This document shows, in pieces, positions 8,964 through 18,199 of a DNA stretch of 64,000 nucleotides (position 1 is its first letter; every line of letters begins with the position of its first letter). The stretch covers positions 1 through 64,000 of the forward strand of contig CAZTOU010000004.1 of NCBI GenBank assembly GCA_964615365.1, given 5' to 3'. Source of the stretch: CAVXZE01 sp964615365 (lineage in GTDB: Bacteria; Myxococcota_A; UBA9160; UBA6930). The notes below the pieces were generated by a model. That model did not search any database. It worked only from the letters and a program-made list of their open reading frames with translations, and was not told where the DNA came from. The position numbers were made by a program, and so were the translations under genes.

Positions 8964-9212
8964 GTGGATTCCATCGCGCCGGCCCGGCGCCCGCCCGAGG
9001 ACGCACCGATCTCCGCACCCGAGGTGGCCCCTCTGGTGGCCGAGGTGGAGGCGGCTGGCGGTGCGGCGATCGGAGCCTACCGGGAGCCGTTCTCGGGCCG
9101 GCCCCTGCTGCTGGCCTCACTTCCGATCGGCTCGGTCGAGCCCACCCCGTTCCAGCGCGATCTCTCGCCGACCCACACCAAACGCCTGGCGCTAAAGATC
9201 GAGGAGAGCGGC
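8964..9212 (+). pseudogene. Truncated ParB-like nuclease-domain gene (relic)
   Basis: About 83 codons, from a possible GTG at 8964, encode a recognisable N-terminal part of a ParB/Spo0J-type domain: a linker with AEVEAAGGAAIGAYREPFSG, then LPIGSVEPTPFQRDLSPTHTKRLALKIEESG. In intact homologs this is followed by a G-R-F-L-D-P-style strand and the rest of the nuclease fold. Here homology stops at about 9212 and the frame runs on into sequence antisense to the creatininase end. No other frame continues the domain. The piece therefore looks like a 5' remnant left by a deletion or rearrangement; no ParA lies nearby. A complete but unusual short protein is possible but less likely. Confidence 0.6.
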
Positions 9213-9297
9213 TGCGTTGGAGAGCCCGGCGACCCGCGCCACGGTCACGTTCGACGCGAGCTCGGGGATAGCCCGAGCCGCCCCGTCGATGTCGAGA

Positions 9298-10098
9298 TCA
9301 CGGACCCACTTCCCGGGCATCGCCCGGAACCGGCAGCGCCATGAAATCCTCCAGGAACTCGCACAGGATTCGCAGACCGCGTTCGGTCATCTCGCGGCCG
9401 TGATCGGCGCTGGCGGCCGACGCGTCGCCCAGCGCGCCGTTTCGCGTGCGCTCCTCCCAGTAGTCGGCGCGATGAATGAGCGATCCGAGAGCTCGGGTGT
9501 GGCGGACCGGATTCTCGACGAGGTCGCCCGGCACCAGTGCCGCTTCGCGAACCATCTCCGGACAGAGGTGCATGGAGCTGCTCACCTCGAACTCACAGGC
9601 GTGACCGACCTCGCGGCCCTGGTGGAGCTTCGAGGCCTGCTCCACCGCTCCGACCATGGCGGCGACGGTGTGCGCGGCCTGCATCCCGTGCTCCCAGCGC
9701 AGCCTTTCGCAGACGATCGAGAGCGCGGCGCTGTTTCCCCCGTGTCCGTTCACGAACAGCACGTGGCGCAGCCCGTGGCGAGCGAATCCGAGGACCGCCT
9801 CGATGCACAGCTCGATGAAGGTCCCCGCGCTGAGCGTGGTCGATCCGGCGAAGTGCATGTGGTGCTCCGAGAGCCCGTAGTTGATGGTGGGTGCCACGGC
9901 CAGGCGCGGATGCATGGCCTGGGCGAGCAGCCGGGCGAAGCCCTCCGCCTGCGCGGTGTCCGCAGCGAGCGCGAGATTCGGGCCGTGCTGCTCGCAGGAG
10001 CCGACTGGAACCAGCAGGCACCCGATGTCGGGAAGGGCCGCCTCCACCTCGGGGCTGGTCATCAATCGGAGATCGTGGATTGCGGGTGTCTCGGCCAT
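9298..10098 (-). CDS. Creatininase family amidohydrolase
   Basis: A 266-residue metal-dependent amidohydrolase of the creatininase family (creatinine amidohydrolases, FAPy deformylase-like and mycofactocin MftE-like proteins). The metal-binding start PVGSCEQHGPNLALAAD (31-47) supplies Glu36, His38 and Asp47; FVNGHGGN (115-122) and HACEFEVSSSM further on complete the site. The start ATG at 10098 has a strong AGGAGGAG Shine-Dalgarno. It is divergent from the ThDP enzyme gene across a 139-nt region, so it may share regulation with that operon. No mycofactocin peptide or radical SAM partner of the mycofactocin type is nearby, so a lactam, lactone or formamide substrate linked to the neighbouring catabolic genes is my guess. 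Confidence 0.88.
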   Translation of the reverse strand: MAETPAIHDLRLMTSPEVEAALPDIGCLLVPVGSCEQHGPNLALAADTAQAEGFARLLAQAMHPRLAVAPTINYGLSEHHMHFAGSTTLSAGTFIELCIEAVLGFARHGLRHVLFVNGHGGNSAALSIVCERLRWEHGMQAAHTVAAMVGAVEQASKLHQGREVGHACEFEVSSSMHLCPEMVREAALVPGDLVENPVRHTRALGSLIHRADYWEERTRNGALGDASAASADHGREMTERGLRILCEFLEDFMALPVPGDAREVGP

Positions 10099-10237
10099 CT
10101 CGGCTCCTCCTGGGCTGGTGCCCCACTGTAGACCACCGCGCCGCGGTCGACGGAAGCGAATGCTAGCGACCTGCTTCGACTGAGATACCCTTTTCGCCTT
10201 CCCGGCTTAGGCGAGGTGAACCCAGGAGGATGCATCC

Positions 10238-12115
10238 GTGACCACATCGATGGCGCAGTCGCGGGCCCGCGCGATTCGAGCCCATGGCACCGTCGAGGGT
10301 GCCCTTTCGTCGGGTGCCCTGCCCGCCGTCGTCGATGTCACCTCGGCGGAAGGGCTGGTGCTGGGGCTGCTCGGGCAAGGCGTCTCCAAGTATCTGGTCA
10401 TCCTCGGACACGGCAGTACGGCCCTCGGCGAGGTGCTGCGCGTGTACCAGGAGGAGGGGGTAGTGCGGGTCTTCCAGTGCCGCAACGAGGTCGCCATGGC
10501 CCACGCCGCGACGGCGCTCCGCTGGCAGTACGGCGAGACCGCAGCCGTGGTGACGTCGATCGGGCCCGGTGCCCTCCAGGCTCTGGCCGGATCGCTGGCC
10601 AGCGCCTCCAATGGAGTCGGCGTCTGGCACATCTACGGCGACGAGACCACCCACGGTGAAGGCTACAACATGCAGCAGGTGCCGAAGCGGGAGCAGCACC
10701 TCTTCGGTCGCATCACGGCCACGATGGGGGAGTCGTACACCCTCTACGACCCGGATTCGCTGCGCGACTGCCTCCGCCGTGGCGCGGCGCGGGTGCACCA
10801 CCCGTGGAGAGCGGGGCCCTTCTACGTTCAGCTCCCCATGAACGTCCAGCCCAAGCGGATCCCCCGCCTCAATCTGGCGGCTCTTCCCGGACGCCCGGAG
10901 GCCGACCGCGTCGGGCCGTCGGACGAATCCTCCTACCGAGCTGCCGCCGACCTGATCCGTCGGTACTCCAGAGTGACGATCAAGGTCGGAGGCGGAGCGC
11001 ACCGCTACCCCGAAGCCATCGAAGCGCTGGTCGGTGCCACGGGCGGCGTCGCCGTCCTCTCCCCCGGTGCACTCGGCGTGCTCCCCGACGCCCATCCCGG
11101 GAACATGCACGTGGGAGGCAGCAAGGGAACGATCTGCGGAAACTTCGCGATGGCCGAAGCCAACCTGGTGATCGTGGTCGGATCCCGCGCCGTCTGTCAG
11201 GCCGATTGCTCCGGTACCGGGTTCGAGAAGGCGGAGGCCGTGATCAACATCAACGGCGACCGCTCGGACGCCACCCACTACAACCGCACCGTCGCGCTGG
11301 TCGGCTCGATCGATGCGGTCATCGAGCGGCTCGTCGCCGCGCTCCAGAGCGGCGGACTTCCCTCCTCCGAGGACCGGGCACCCTGGCTCGACGCCTGCGC
11401 GGAGCAGAAGGCCCGCTGGACGAAGCTCCGAGAGGAACGCTGCAGCGAAGGACCGCTCGAGGATCCGGTCTGGGGCCGGCCGGTCCTGACCCAGCCAGCC
11501 GCCATCGGAATCGTCGATGCATTCGCCCGCCGCGTCGGCGCCGTCAAGTACTTCGATGCGGGTGACGTCCAGGCCAACGGCTTCCAGATCGTCGAAGACG
11601 ACGCACCGGGCCAGACTTTCACCGACACCGGTGCCTCCTACATGGGCTTCGCGGCCAGCGCGCTCTTGGCCTCGGCGATTGCGGAGACGCCGCGCTACGG
11701 CATCGCCTTGACCGGAGACGGCTCGTTCCTGATGAATCCTCAGATCCTGGTCGACGGCATCGCCCACGGAGTTCGGGGCGCGGTGGTGGTGTTCGACAAT
11801 CGGCGCATGGCGGCGATCTCCAGCTTGCAGATCGACCAGTACAGCCAGGACTTCGCCACCAACGACGACGTCGCGGTGGACTACGTCGCTCTGGCCGGAG
11901 CGGTCCACGGTGTGAACGCGCTCTTCGGCGGCTTCGACCGGACCGCCCTGGAGACGGCACTGCAGAAGGCCCATGATCACGAAGGCCTCTCCCTGATCCA
12001 CGTTCCCGTCTACTGGGGAAGCGACCCGCGCGGCGGCATGGGCGCCTACGGACGCTGGAACATCGGAGACTGGTGTGAAGAGGTCGAGGAGCGCTATCAC
12101 TCCCAGCTCCTCTGA
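10238..12115 (+). CDS. ThDP-dependent enzyme, IolD-like (trihydroxycyclohexanedione hydrolase family)
   Basis: A 625-residue thiamine-diphosphate enzyme of the acetolactate synthase superfamily, closest in layout to IolD, which opens the ring of 3D-trihydroxycyclohexane-1,2-dione. It has an N-terminal Pyr domain with the catalytic Glu in FQCRNEVAMAHAA (Glu84), a central domain, and a C-terminal PP domain with the ThDP/Mg motif GDGSFLMN near residues 491-498. GTG at 10238 follows CCAGGAGGA with 8 nt spacing. It leads a plus-strand operon with an ALDH (17 nt later) and an IlvD-type dehydratase. IolD normally sits with iol genes, none of which are here except the Gfo/Idh/MocA gene 3 kb away, so the real substrate may be a sugar acid or cyclitol derivative. 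Confidence 0.85.
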   Translation: MTTSMAQSRARAIRAHGTVEGALSSGALPAVVDVTSAEGLVLGLLGQGVSKYLVILGHGSTALGEVLRVYQEEGVVRVFQCRNEVAMAHAATALRWQYGETAAVVTSIGPGALQALAGSLASASNGVGVWHIYGDETTHGEGYNMQQVPKREQHLFGRITATMGESYTLYDPDSLRDCLRRGAARVHHPWRAGPFYVQLPMNVQPKRIPRLNLAALPGRPEADRVGPSDESSYRAAADLIRRYSRVTIKVGGGAHRYPEAIEALVGATGGVAVLSPGALGVLPDAHPGNMHVGGSKGTICGNFAMAEANLVIVVGSRAVCQADCSGTGFEKAEAVININGDRSDATHYNRTVALVGSIDAVIERLVAALQSGGLPSSEDRAPWLDACAEQKARWTKLREERCSEGPLEDPVWGRPVLTQPAAIGIVDAFARRVGAVKYFDAGDVQANGFQIVEDDAPGQTFTDTGASYMGFAASALLASAIAETPRYGIALTGDGSFLMNPQILVDGIAHGVRGAVVVFDNRRMAAISSLQIDQYSQDFATNDDVAVDYVALAGAVHGVNALFGGFDRTALETALQKAHDHEGLSLIHVPVYWGSDPRGGMGAYGRWNIGDWCEEVEERYHSQLL

Positions 12116-12132
12116 AGCGAGGCTCGAGACTC

Positions 12133-13569
12133 ATGTACGAATCCTACGGACTCTTCATCGAGGGTCGCTGGCGCCGGGCGGCAGACGGCGCCACCCTCCC
12201 GGTCATCGACCCCGCCATCGAAGAGGAACTCGGCGCGATTCCGGTGGCGACGCCGGACGATCTGGACGAGGCCCTCCACGCCGCCGAGAGCGCGTTTCGC
12301 ACCTGGCGGAGCCGTTCCGTGAACGAGCGGGCCTCTTGTCTGCGCCGCGTCGCGGAGGGGATCCGCGATCGCGCCGACGAGATCGCGCGGATGGTCACGC
12401 TCGAGATGGGCAAGCCGCTGGCGGAAGCGCGCGCGGAGGTGCTGGCGGGCGCCGATCAGTTCGAGTGGAATGGCGAGGAGGCGAAACGCATCTACGGCCA
12501 GACTCTGGACGGACGCGAGGCCGGGGTGCGATTCAGTGTCCGCTTCGAACCGGTGGGCGTGGTCGCCGCCTTCACGCCCTGGAACTTCCCGATCCTGCTC
12601 CCCGCGCGCAAGCTCGCCCCGGCGCTCGCCGCGGGGTGCAGCGTGATCATCAAGCCCGCCGAGGAGGCCCCCGGCGCCTGCTTCGCGATGGCGCAGATCG
12701 CCGGCGAAGCCGGTCTGCCTGCGGGCACCCTCAACGTCGTCACCGGTGAGCCCGCGAAGATCTCGACCCACCTGATCGCGTCCCCCATCGTCCAAAAGGT
12801 GACCTTCACCGGGTCCGTGAGCGTCGGCAAGCACCTGATGAAGCTGGCCGCCGAGGGGATGAAGAAGATCTCCTTCGAGCTGGGCGGACACTCACCGGTG
12901 ATCATCTTCGAGGACGCCGATCCGGAGCGATCCGCCACCGCCTGTGCTCGCGCCAAGTTCCGCAACGCCGGGCAGGTCTGCATCAGCCCGAGCCGCTTCT
13001 ACGTCCACCGCACTCTCATCGAGCCCTTCAGTGACACCTTCGCCTCGGTCGCGAGCGCTCTCAAGGTGGGCAACGGGATGGAGCCCAGCGTGGAGATGGG
13101 CCCCCTGGCCAATCGCCGGCGCCTGGAGGCGGCGCAAGCCTTCGTCGAGGACGCGCGGGCGGGTGGCGCAGAGGTTCTCGCCGGCGGCGGACCGCCCGCC
13201 GGAATTCGCAAGGGGTATTTCTTCTCGCCGACGGTGCTCTCGAACCTGGCCACCGGGGCGCGAATGCTCTCCGAGGAGCCCTTCGTGCCCGTTGCGCCGC
13301 TTCTGGCCTTCGACGATTTCGATGAGGTCATCGAGCGGGCCAACGCCCTTCCCTTCGGCCTGGCGGCGTACCTGTTCACGGATCGTTTGCGAACCGCGGA
13401 GCGGGCAGTCGATGCGCTGGAATCGGGCATGGTGGGAGTCAACGACTTCGCCCTAGCCGCCTCGGAAGCGCCGTTCGGAGGCGTGAAGGAGAGCGGAATC
13501 GGCCGCGAGGGGGGATCCTTCGGAATTCGCGAGTTCCTCGAGGCGAAGACCGTGAAGACGGTGATCTGA
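12133..13569 (+). CDS. NAD(P)-dependent aldehyde dehydrogenase
   Basis: A 478-residue ALDH superfamily enzyme oxidising an aldehyde to the acid. The NAD fold motif FTPWNFP (about 149-155), the FTGS motif, the general base Glu249 in FELGGHSP and the nucleophile Cys283 in GQVCISPSR are all present, so it should be active. The sequence looks most like the succinate/2-oxoglutarate-semialdehyde group. It starts at ATG 12133, 17 nt after the ThDP enzyme stop, and its stop is separated by one base from the dehydratase ATG, so all three are almost certainly cotranscribed. In a dehydratase operon a 2-oxoglutarate-semialdehyde or malonate-semialdehyde-type role is plausible, but not proven. Confidence 0.93.
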   Translation: MYESYGLFIEGRWRRAADGATLPVIDPAIEEELGAIPVATPDDLDEALHAAESAFRTWRSRSVNERASCLRRVAEGIRDRADEIARMVTLEMGKPLAEARAEVLAGADQFEWNGEEAKRIYGQTLDGREAGVRFSVRFEPVGVVAAFTPWNFPILLPARKLAPALAAGCSVIIKPAEEAPGACFAMAQIAGEAGLPAGTLNVVTGEPAKISTHLIASPIVQKVTFTGSVSVGKHLMKLAAEGMKKISFELGGHSPVIIFEDADPERSATACARAKFRNAGQVCISPSRFYVHRTLIEPFSDTFASVASALKVGNGMEPSVEMGPLANRRRLEAAQAFVEDARAGGAEVLAGGGPPAGIRKGYFFSPTVLSNLATGARMLSEEPFVPVAPLLAFDDFDEVIERANALPFGLAAYLFTDRLRTAERAVDALESGMVGVNDFALAASEAPFGGVKESGIGREGGSFGIREFLEAKTVKTVI

Positions 13570-13570
13570 G

Positions 13571-15280
13571 ATGTCCGGCAGGCGCGGTCTCGCAAGCGGA
13601 CTGACCAGCTACGGGGATCCCGACTTCGCCCTGTACTTGAGGAGGTCGTTCGCGCGGTCGATGGGGTACTCCCGGGAGATGCTGGACCGCCCGGTGGTCG
13701 GCATCATCGACACGGCGAGCGACTTCAACAACTGCCACCGTCACTTCCCGGAGCTGGTGGAAGCCGTCAAGAGGGGGGTCCTCGCCGCCGGCGGTCTCCC
13801 GCTCGCCTTCCCTACCATCTCCCTCGGAGAGGTATTCCTCGCTCCCACCAGTCTGATGTTCCGCAACCTGATGGCGATGGATACCGAGGAGATGATCCGC
13901 GCCCAGCCGATGGATGCGGTGGTCCTGCTGGGGGGCTGTGACAAGACCGTCCCCGCCCAACTGATGGGCGCGATCTCCGCCGGCCGGCCCGCGATCCAGG
14001 TGGTGGCGGGCCCGATGCTCACCAGCCGTCACCGCGGCGAGAGGCTGGGCGCCTGCACCGACTGCCGGCGTTTCTGGGGTCGCTTTCGCGCCGGTGAAAT
14101 CACGGAGCGCGAGATCGAGGCGGTGGAGGGGCGCCTCGTCACCACCGCGGGCACCTGTGGTGTGATGGGCACCGCGAGCACGATGGCGGCCATCGCCGAG
14201 ACGCTGGGGATGATGCTGCCGGGGACCGCCGCCATCCCGGCGGTGCACGCCGACCGCCTGCGCGCCGCCGAGGCCTCCGGCGCGACCGCAGTGGAGATGG
14301 GCAGCGAGGGGCGGACCCCCGACCTGATCGTGACGCCGGAGAGCGTCGAGAACGCACTGCGGGTGTTGCTCGCGGTCGGCGGCTCGACCAACGCGATCAT
14401 CCATCTCACCGCCATCGCGGGTCGGGCGGACATCGAGGTCGACCTCCGGCGGCTGAACCAGCTCTCCGATACCACCCCGGTTCTCGTCGACCTGAAGCCC
14501 ACCGGCGAACACTACATGGAGGACCTCTTCGCCGCGGGCGGCATCGGCGCGGTGCTGCGCGAGCTGCGCGAGCTGCTTCACCAGGACTGCGCCACGGTCA
14601 CAGGCGACACACTTGGGGATCGGCTGGCCGGCGACGGCGGCCATGTCGACCGGCGCGTGATCCACCCGCTCGCCGAGCCGGTGCAGGAGCAGGGCGGCCT
14701 GGTGGCGCTATTCGGCTCCCTGGCGCCGCGCGGCGCCATCCTCAAGCGCTCGGCGGCGAGCCCCGAGCTCTTCGAGCACGAGGGACGCGCCCTGGTGTTC
14801 TCCTCTCCCGAGGATCTGGCGGCCCGCATCGACGACCCCGAGCTGGAGGTGAGTGCCGACGACATCCTGGTGCTCCGGAACGCCGGTCCGACCAGCCCCT
14901 CCGGCATGCCCGAGGCCGGCTACCTGCCGATTCCGGCGAAGCTCGCGCGCTCCGGCGTTCGCGACATGCTCCGCATCTCGGACGCGCGGATGAGCGGCAC
15001 CGCATTCGGCACCGTGGTGCTCCACGTCGCTCCCGACGCAGCCAGCGGCGGCCCCCTGGCGCTGGCTCGCACGGGAGATCGCATCCGCATCAGCGTGGCG
15101 GAGCGGCGCCTCGACCTCCTCGTTCCCGAGGCGGAGCTGGTGGGTCGCCGTCCGGAGCCCATCCCCCTTCCAAAGCGCGGCTACGCCCGGCTCTACCGGG
15201 ACGAGGTGCTCCAGGCCGACCTCGGCTGCGATTTCGACTTCCTGCGCCACACACCGACGCGACGGCGCGGGGAAAGCTGA
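13571..15280 (+). CDS. IlvD/Edd family dehydratase (sugar-acid dehydratase type)
   Basis: A 569-residue iron-sulfur dehydratase of the dihydroxy-acid/phosphogluconate dehydratase family. The three probable cluster cysteines are visible: Cys55 (DFNNCHRH), Cys123 (GGCDKTVPAQ) and Cys196 (TAGTCGVMGTAS), the pattern of [2Fe-2S] sugar-acid dehydratases and IlvD. The RISDARMSGTAFG stretch near the C-terminus carries the conserved catalytic region. With an ALDH and not ilvC or ilvB as neighbours, a pentonate or hexonate dehydratase role (xylonate/arabinonate type) is more likely than valine synthesis. ATG at 13571 is one base after the ALDH stop. It ends the operon; the YcaQ-type gene converges 61 nt on. 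Confidence 0.9.
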   Translation: MSGRRGLASGLTSYGDPDFALYLRRSFARSMGYSREMLDRPVVGIIDTASDFNNCHRHFPELVEAVKRGVLAAGGLPLAFPTISLGEVFLAPTSLMFRNLMAMDTEEMIRAQPMDAVVLLGGCDKTVPAQLMGAISAGRPAIQVVAGPMLTSRHRGERLGACTDCRRFWGRFRAGEITEREIEAVEGRLVTTAGTCGVMGTASTMAAIAETLGMMLPGTAAIPAVHADRLRAAEASGATAVEMGSEGRTPDLIVTPESVENALRVLLAVGGSTNAIIHLTAIAGRADIEVDLRRLNQLSDTTPVLVDLKPTGEHYMEDLFAAGGIGAVLRELRELLHQDCATVTGDTLGDRLAGDGGHVDRRVIHPLAEPVQEQGGLVALFGSLAPRGAILKRSAASPELFEHEGRALVFSSPEDLAARIDDPELEVSADDILVLRNAGPTSPSGMPEAGYLPIPAKLARSGVRDMLRISDARMSGTAFGTVVLHVAPDAASGGPLALARTGDRIRISVAERRLDLLVPEAELVGRRPEPIPLPKRGYARLYRDEVLQADLGCDFDFLRHTPTRRRGES

Positions 15281-15341
15281 GGGCCGACTGTGCTCTGCCC
15301 ATCCGAATCAGACGGCCATCTCGGTGGAGACCTCGTTGCAT

Positions 15342-16568
15342 TCAGCCGAGCCTCTTCTTCCATCCGCGCGGCAATCGCAGGTCGTCCGCGCCGAGGAACT
15401 CGGCGAGGCTCTCCAGCGACTCGCGGAGTCCGTCGAGAAATGCGCTTCCGGCATCGGCGTCGACGTCGAAATCGGGTTCGAGCTTCAGTGATCTGATCTC
15501 GAGCAGCTTCCGATCGCGGTGGAGCTTCGGATCGAGACGGCCGACCGGGCGACCGTCGTGGAGGATGGGGAGCGCGTAGTACCCGTGCTCGCGCTTCTTC
15601 GGCGGGAGGTAGATCTCGACCCGATAGCGGAAGCCCAGGAGGTCCTCGGCTCGCTGGCGTTGCCATAGGAACGAGTCGAAGGGAGAGAGCAGGTGCGTGC
15701 CCCTCGGATCCGGCAGCCCGGACAGCCGCTCGAGGTGTTCGGGCAGCGCGTAGAACGTTCCGCGCCGCCCTTCGACGTCCACCTCGACGACGGCGCGCTT
15801 GCGCAGGTTGCGCGCGATGACCCGCTTGCGATCCGCCGCCGCCATCTGGGGCGCGGAGAAGTAGTGCACCAGGTGTTTCTCGCTGGCGATCCCGTTCCCG
15901 CGGAGCCCCTGCAGCAGCCAGTGATCGTCCATGGCGCGCGAAGAAGCCGCCGCCACGTCGGGATACACGCGCTCGGCGAGGTCGTAGACGCGTCGGAAGT
16001 GGCGGCGTGCCCTCACCGCGATCTTCCCCTCGTGCCAGAGCACGCGCAGCGCGCGCTTCGACTCGTGGGGTACGGGAGACCCCCAAGCCGGACCCGTTGT
16101 CTTCGACACTCCCTTCCCGCGCCCGAAGTCCGCACTCTCGAGCGGGCCCTCCTCCCGCAGACGCTTGATCATGTACCGCTTCACCGGTGTCGGTATCTCG
16201 AGGAACTTCCACCACGACGCGTTGGCCCAGCGCTTCGGAGGGAAGCGGTGCATCTCCCGCAGTCCCAGCGGGAGGTGCGAGATGGGCAGGATGGACACCT
16301 CGTGCCCCCAGAACTCGTAGCCAACCCGCTCCTCGTAGATCCAGCGATCGACCCTGGCGCGGTCGTAGCTGCCGAACCGGCTCCACAGTGTGAGGTAGTG
16401 GGCGCGATCGACCACGTTCACGGAGTCGAGCTGCAGCGCGCCGGCGTCCTCGAGGAAAGAGGAGAGACGGCGCTTCGTGAGCTTCGTCGCGCCCCTGGGC
16501 GTAGCGAGACCCTGGCGGTGGAACCAGAGGCGGACGACATCCTCTCTCGATACGGTGATGCGACCCAT
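15342..16568 (-). CDS. YcaQ-type winged-helix protein (crosslink DNA glycosylase family)
   Basis: A 408-residue protein of the winged-helix family that includes E. coli YcaQ, a DNA glycosylase that unhooks interstrand crosslinks. The key family segment LQLDSVNVVDRAHYLTLWSR starts near residue 45; the Q-x-D motif (QLD, 46-48) matches the catalytic motif described for YcaQ. The middle and end (ARRHFRRVYDLAERVYP, LLSPFDSFLWQR, GYYALPILHDGRPVGRLDPK) are also family-typical. ATG at 16568 is preferred to TTG at 16583. It is divergent from the Nudix gene over 98 nt; both suggest genome or nucleotide maintenance, but no damage-response box was recognised. Confidence 0.88.
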   Translation of the reverse strand: MGRITVSREDVVRLWFHRQGLATPRGATKLTKRRLSSFLEDAGALQLDSVNVVDRAHYLTLWSRFGSYDRARVDRWIYEERVGYEFWGHEVSILPISHLPLGLREMHRFPPKRWANASWWKFLEIPTPVKRYMIKRLREEGPLESADFGRGKGVSKTTGPAWGSPVPHESKRALRVLWHEGKIAVRARRHFRRVYDLAERVYPDVAAASSRAMDDHWLLQGLRGNGIASEKHLVHYFSAPQMAAADRKRVIARNLRKRAVVEVDVEGRRGTFYALPEHLERLSGLPDPRGTHLLSPFDSFLWQRQRAEDLLGFRYRVEIYLPPKKREHGYYALPILHDGRPVGRLDPKLHRDRKLLEIRSLKLEPDFDVDADAGSAFLDGLRESLESLAEFLGADDLRLPRGWKKRLG

Positions 16569-16666
16569 GTCCGGCGCGCGCAACGATAGCAGGCGAAGGA
16601 GCGGAGGTCGTTCGGCGTCGGTACGAATTCTTGCAGGGACGACACCAGCACCGATATGATCGGTCG

Positions 16667-17335
16667 ATGAGTGCGCGGCTTGCCGACGGAATGGAGATCC
16701 GATTGCGCGCGCTCGGTTCGCGCACGCGCTTCACCTTTCCGCCAGAGGCGATTCCCGAATCCTTCGGGCGCGCGGCGGTGCTGATCCCGTTCTGGCGCGA
16801 AGGCGATGAGCTCTACGTGGTTCTCACCGAGCGCGCGTCAGACCTTCGGGTTCAGGGCGGCATGGTCTCCTTTCCGGGTGGCGCGCTCGAAGAGGGAGAG
16901 AGCTGGGCCGAGGCCGCGGTTCGAGAGGCACATGAAGAGATTGGCCTCGAGCCGGCGTCCGGCGAGGTGCTCGGCCTGCTCGACGATGCCTGGAGTGGTG
17001 CGAAGCATCACCTGGTTCCGGTGGTGGCCTGGGTCGACGGGGTACCTCGATTCGCCGCGAATCCCGGTGAGGTGGCGAGGATCATGGTGGCATCGGTCTC
17101 GGAGGTGCTCCGGCCGGAGGCGCGCAGCCACGAAACGGTCTATCTCGGCGCCCTGCCCTGCATCAACACGACGATCGAGCTCTCCTCGGGACGCGTGTTC
17201 GGTCTGACTGCCGGCCTGCTGCTCGATGCCGTCGAGTGGGCGTCCGGCGAAGACCCCCAGCGCGGACCCGTGCGGCTGCGGGAGCTCGAAGCCTGGAAGG
17301 CCCAGCGCGCACGGGAGAGCATCCCGCCCGGATGA
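16667..17335 (+). CDS. Nudix hydrolase, CoA pyrophosphatase-like (NudL type)
   Basis: A 222-residue Nudix protein. The Nudix box spans residues about 71-94 with the required Gly, the RE pair (86-87) and E-E-x-G (90-93). Just before it is VVLTERASDLRVQGGMVSFPGG, the extra motif of the coenzyme A pyrophosphatase subgroup (the UPF0035 signature), so hydrolysis of CoA or acyl-CoA to phosphopantetheine and ADP is the best guess. ATG at 16667 is used because homology starts there; upstream in-frame codons are unlike the family. Its end is one base from the convergent hydrolase gene. Confidence 0.87.
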   Translation: MSARLADGMEIRLRALGSRTRFTFPPEAIPESFGRAAVLIPFWREGDELYVVLTERASDLRVQGGMVSFPGGALEEGESWAEAAVREAHEEIGLEPASGEVLGLLDDAWSGAKHHLVPVVAWVDGVPRFAANPGEVARIMVASVSEVLRPEARSHETVYLGALPCINTTIELSSGRVFGLTAGLLLDAVEWASGEDPQRGPVRLRELEAWKAQRARESIPPG

Positions 17336-17336
17336 C

Positions 17337-18161
17337 TCACGAGTCTCCTGGCGATTCGCCCCCCGGGTGCCCGACCGCCTCGCCCGGCCGTTCCGCGAAG
17401 CGCCTGAATCGGTTCTTGTACTCGGTGTGGACCCAGAAGTCGAACTGATCCGAGACGTCGAGAGCCCGCAGGCCCGGATAGTCGCCTTCGAGTCCCGCCG
17501 CACCCATCGCTCGGCCCTGGGACATCACGCGAAAGCTGGCCTCCAGAACCAGATCGAGGTGGGTGAAGTAGAGAAAGGACTGCATCCGGGCGAGATGCGG
17601 GAGCTTCGCGCGGACCTCGCCTTCCAGGCATGCGGGCGCACACAGGTGGATCTCGTGGGGTCGCTGGTCTCCGGGCAGGAGGGCGGCGGCCTCGATGACC
17701 TGGCGGCAGCCCAGGGAGTGCGCGACCACGCGCACGTGCCGGTGGCGCGAGGCGAGGGACTCGAAGCAGGCCGCGAGGTCATCCGCGCGCTCGATGGCGT
17801 ATCGACGCGCTTCGATGAACTGCCCGACGAAGCGCACGCAGAGCGCGGCACCCTGCTCCGCGACGAACCAGCCCGCCGCGCTCAGTGGTGAGAGGCGACG
17901 CGCATGCCGGACCAGCCGATAGACGTCCCAGGCCACCTTCGCGGCGCCCGCGACGGGCAGCGCGAGCTTTCGAAGCTGTCCCGATTCCCAGTGGTATCCG
18001 AGAGCGAAGGGGGACCAGCCATGGGTCTCGACCATGCTTCGGTGCCCCGCGCTCCAGTGGTCGAAGCGTTCGGGGCTCTCACCCCGGGCCAGGAAGCCCT
18101 TGACGTAGAGGGTGACTTCGTCGCCGGGCATCCCCCCGACGAGCGGGACCAGGTGATCCAT
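17337..18161 (-). CDS. Alpha/beta-hydrolase fold protein, uncharacterised
   Basis: A protein of about 274 residues with an alpha/beta-hydrolase nucleophile elbow, VVAHSLG (145-151, Ser149 as nucleophile), after a strand and before VIEAAALLP. A later IHLCAPAC strand and FTHLDLVLEASF stretch fit the fold; the C-terminal WVHTEYKNRF could hold the catalytic His. It resembles DUF726-like or esterase/lipase-like proteins that act on protein-sized or lipid substrates; no signal peptide is seen. The start is uncertain: ATG at 18161 is used, with GTG codons at 18164 and 18182 as alternatives. Function is not known. Confidence 0.72.
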   Translation of the reverse strand: MDHLVPLVGGMPGDEVTLYVKGFLARGESPERFDHWSAGHRSMVETHGWSPFALGYHWESGQLRKLALPVAGAAKVAWDVYRLVRHARRLSPLSAAGWFVAEQGAALCVRFVGQFIEARRYAIERADDLAACFESLASRHRHVRVVAHSLGCRQVIEAAALLPGDQRPHEIHLCAPACLEGEVRAKLPHLARMQSFLYFTHLDLVLEASFRVMSQGRAMGAAGLEGDYPGLRALDVSDQFDFWVHTEYKNRFRRFAERPGEAVGHPGGESPGDS

Positions 18162-18199
18162 CACAGCGTTCGGACCTCGCACGCCGGTAGAAAAGCGCT

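Noticed and set aside
9192..9320. 42-codon minus-strand frame overlapping the creatininase 3' end
   Set aside because: It has plausible protein-like composition but no ribosome site and no recognised homology; it lies across the ParB relic junction.
13571..15280. Dihydroxy-acid dehydratase of valine/isoleucine synthesis (ilvD)
   Set aside because: Neighbours are an ALDH and an IolD-like enzyme, with no ilv genes; sequence fits sugar-acid dehydratases better.
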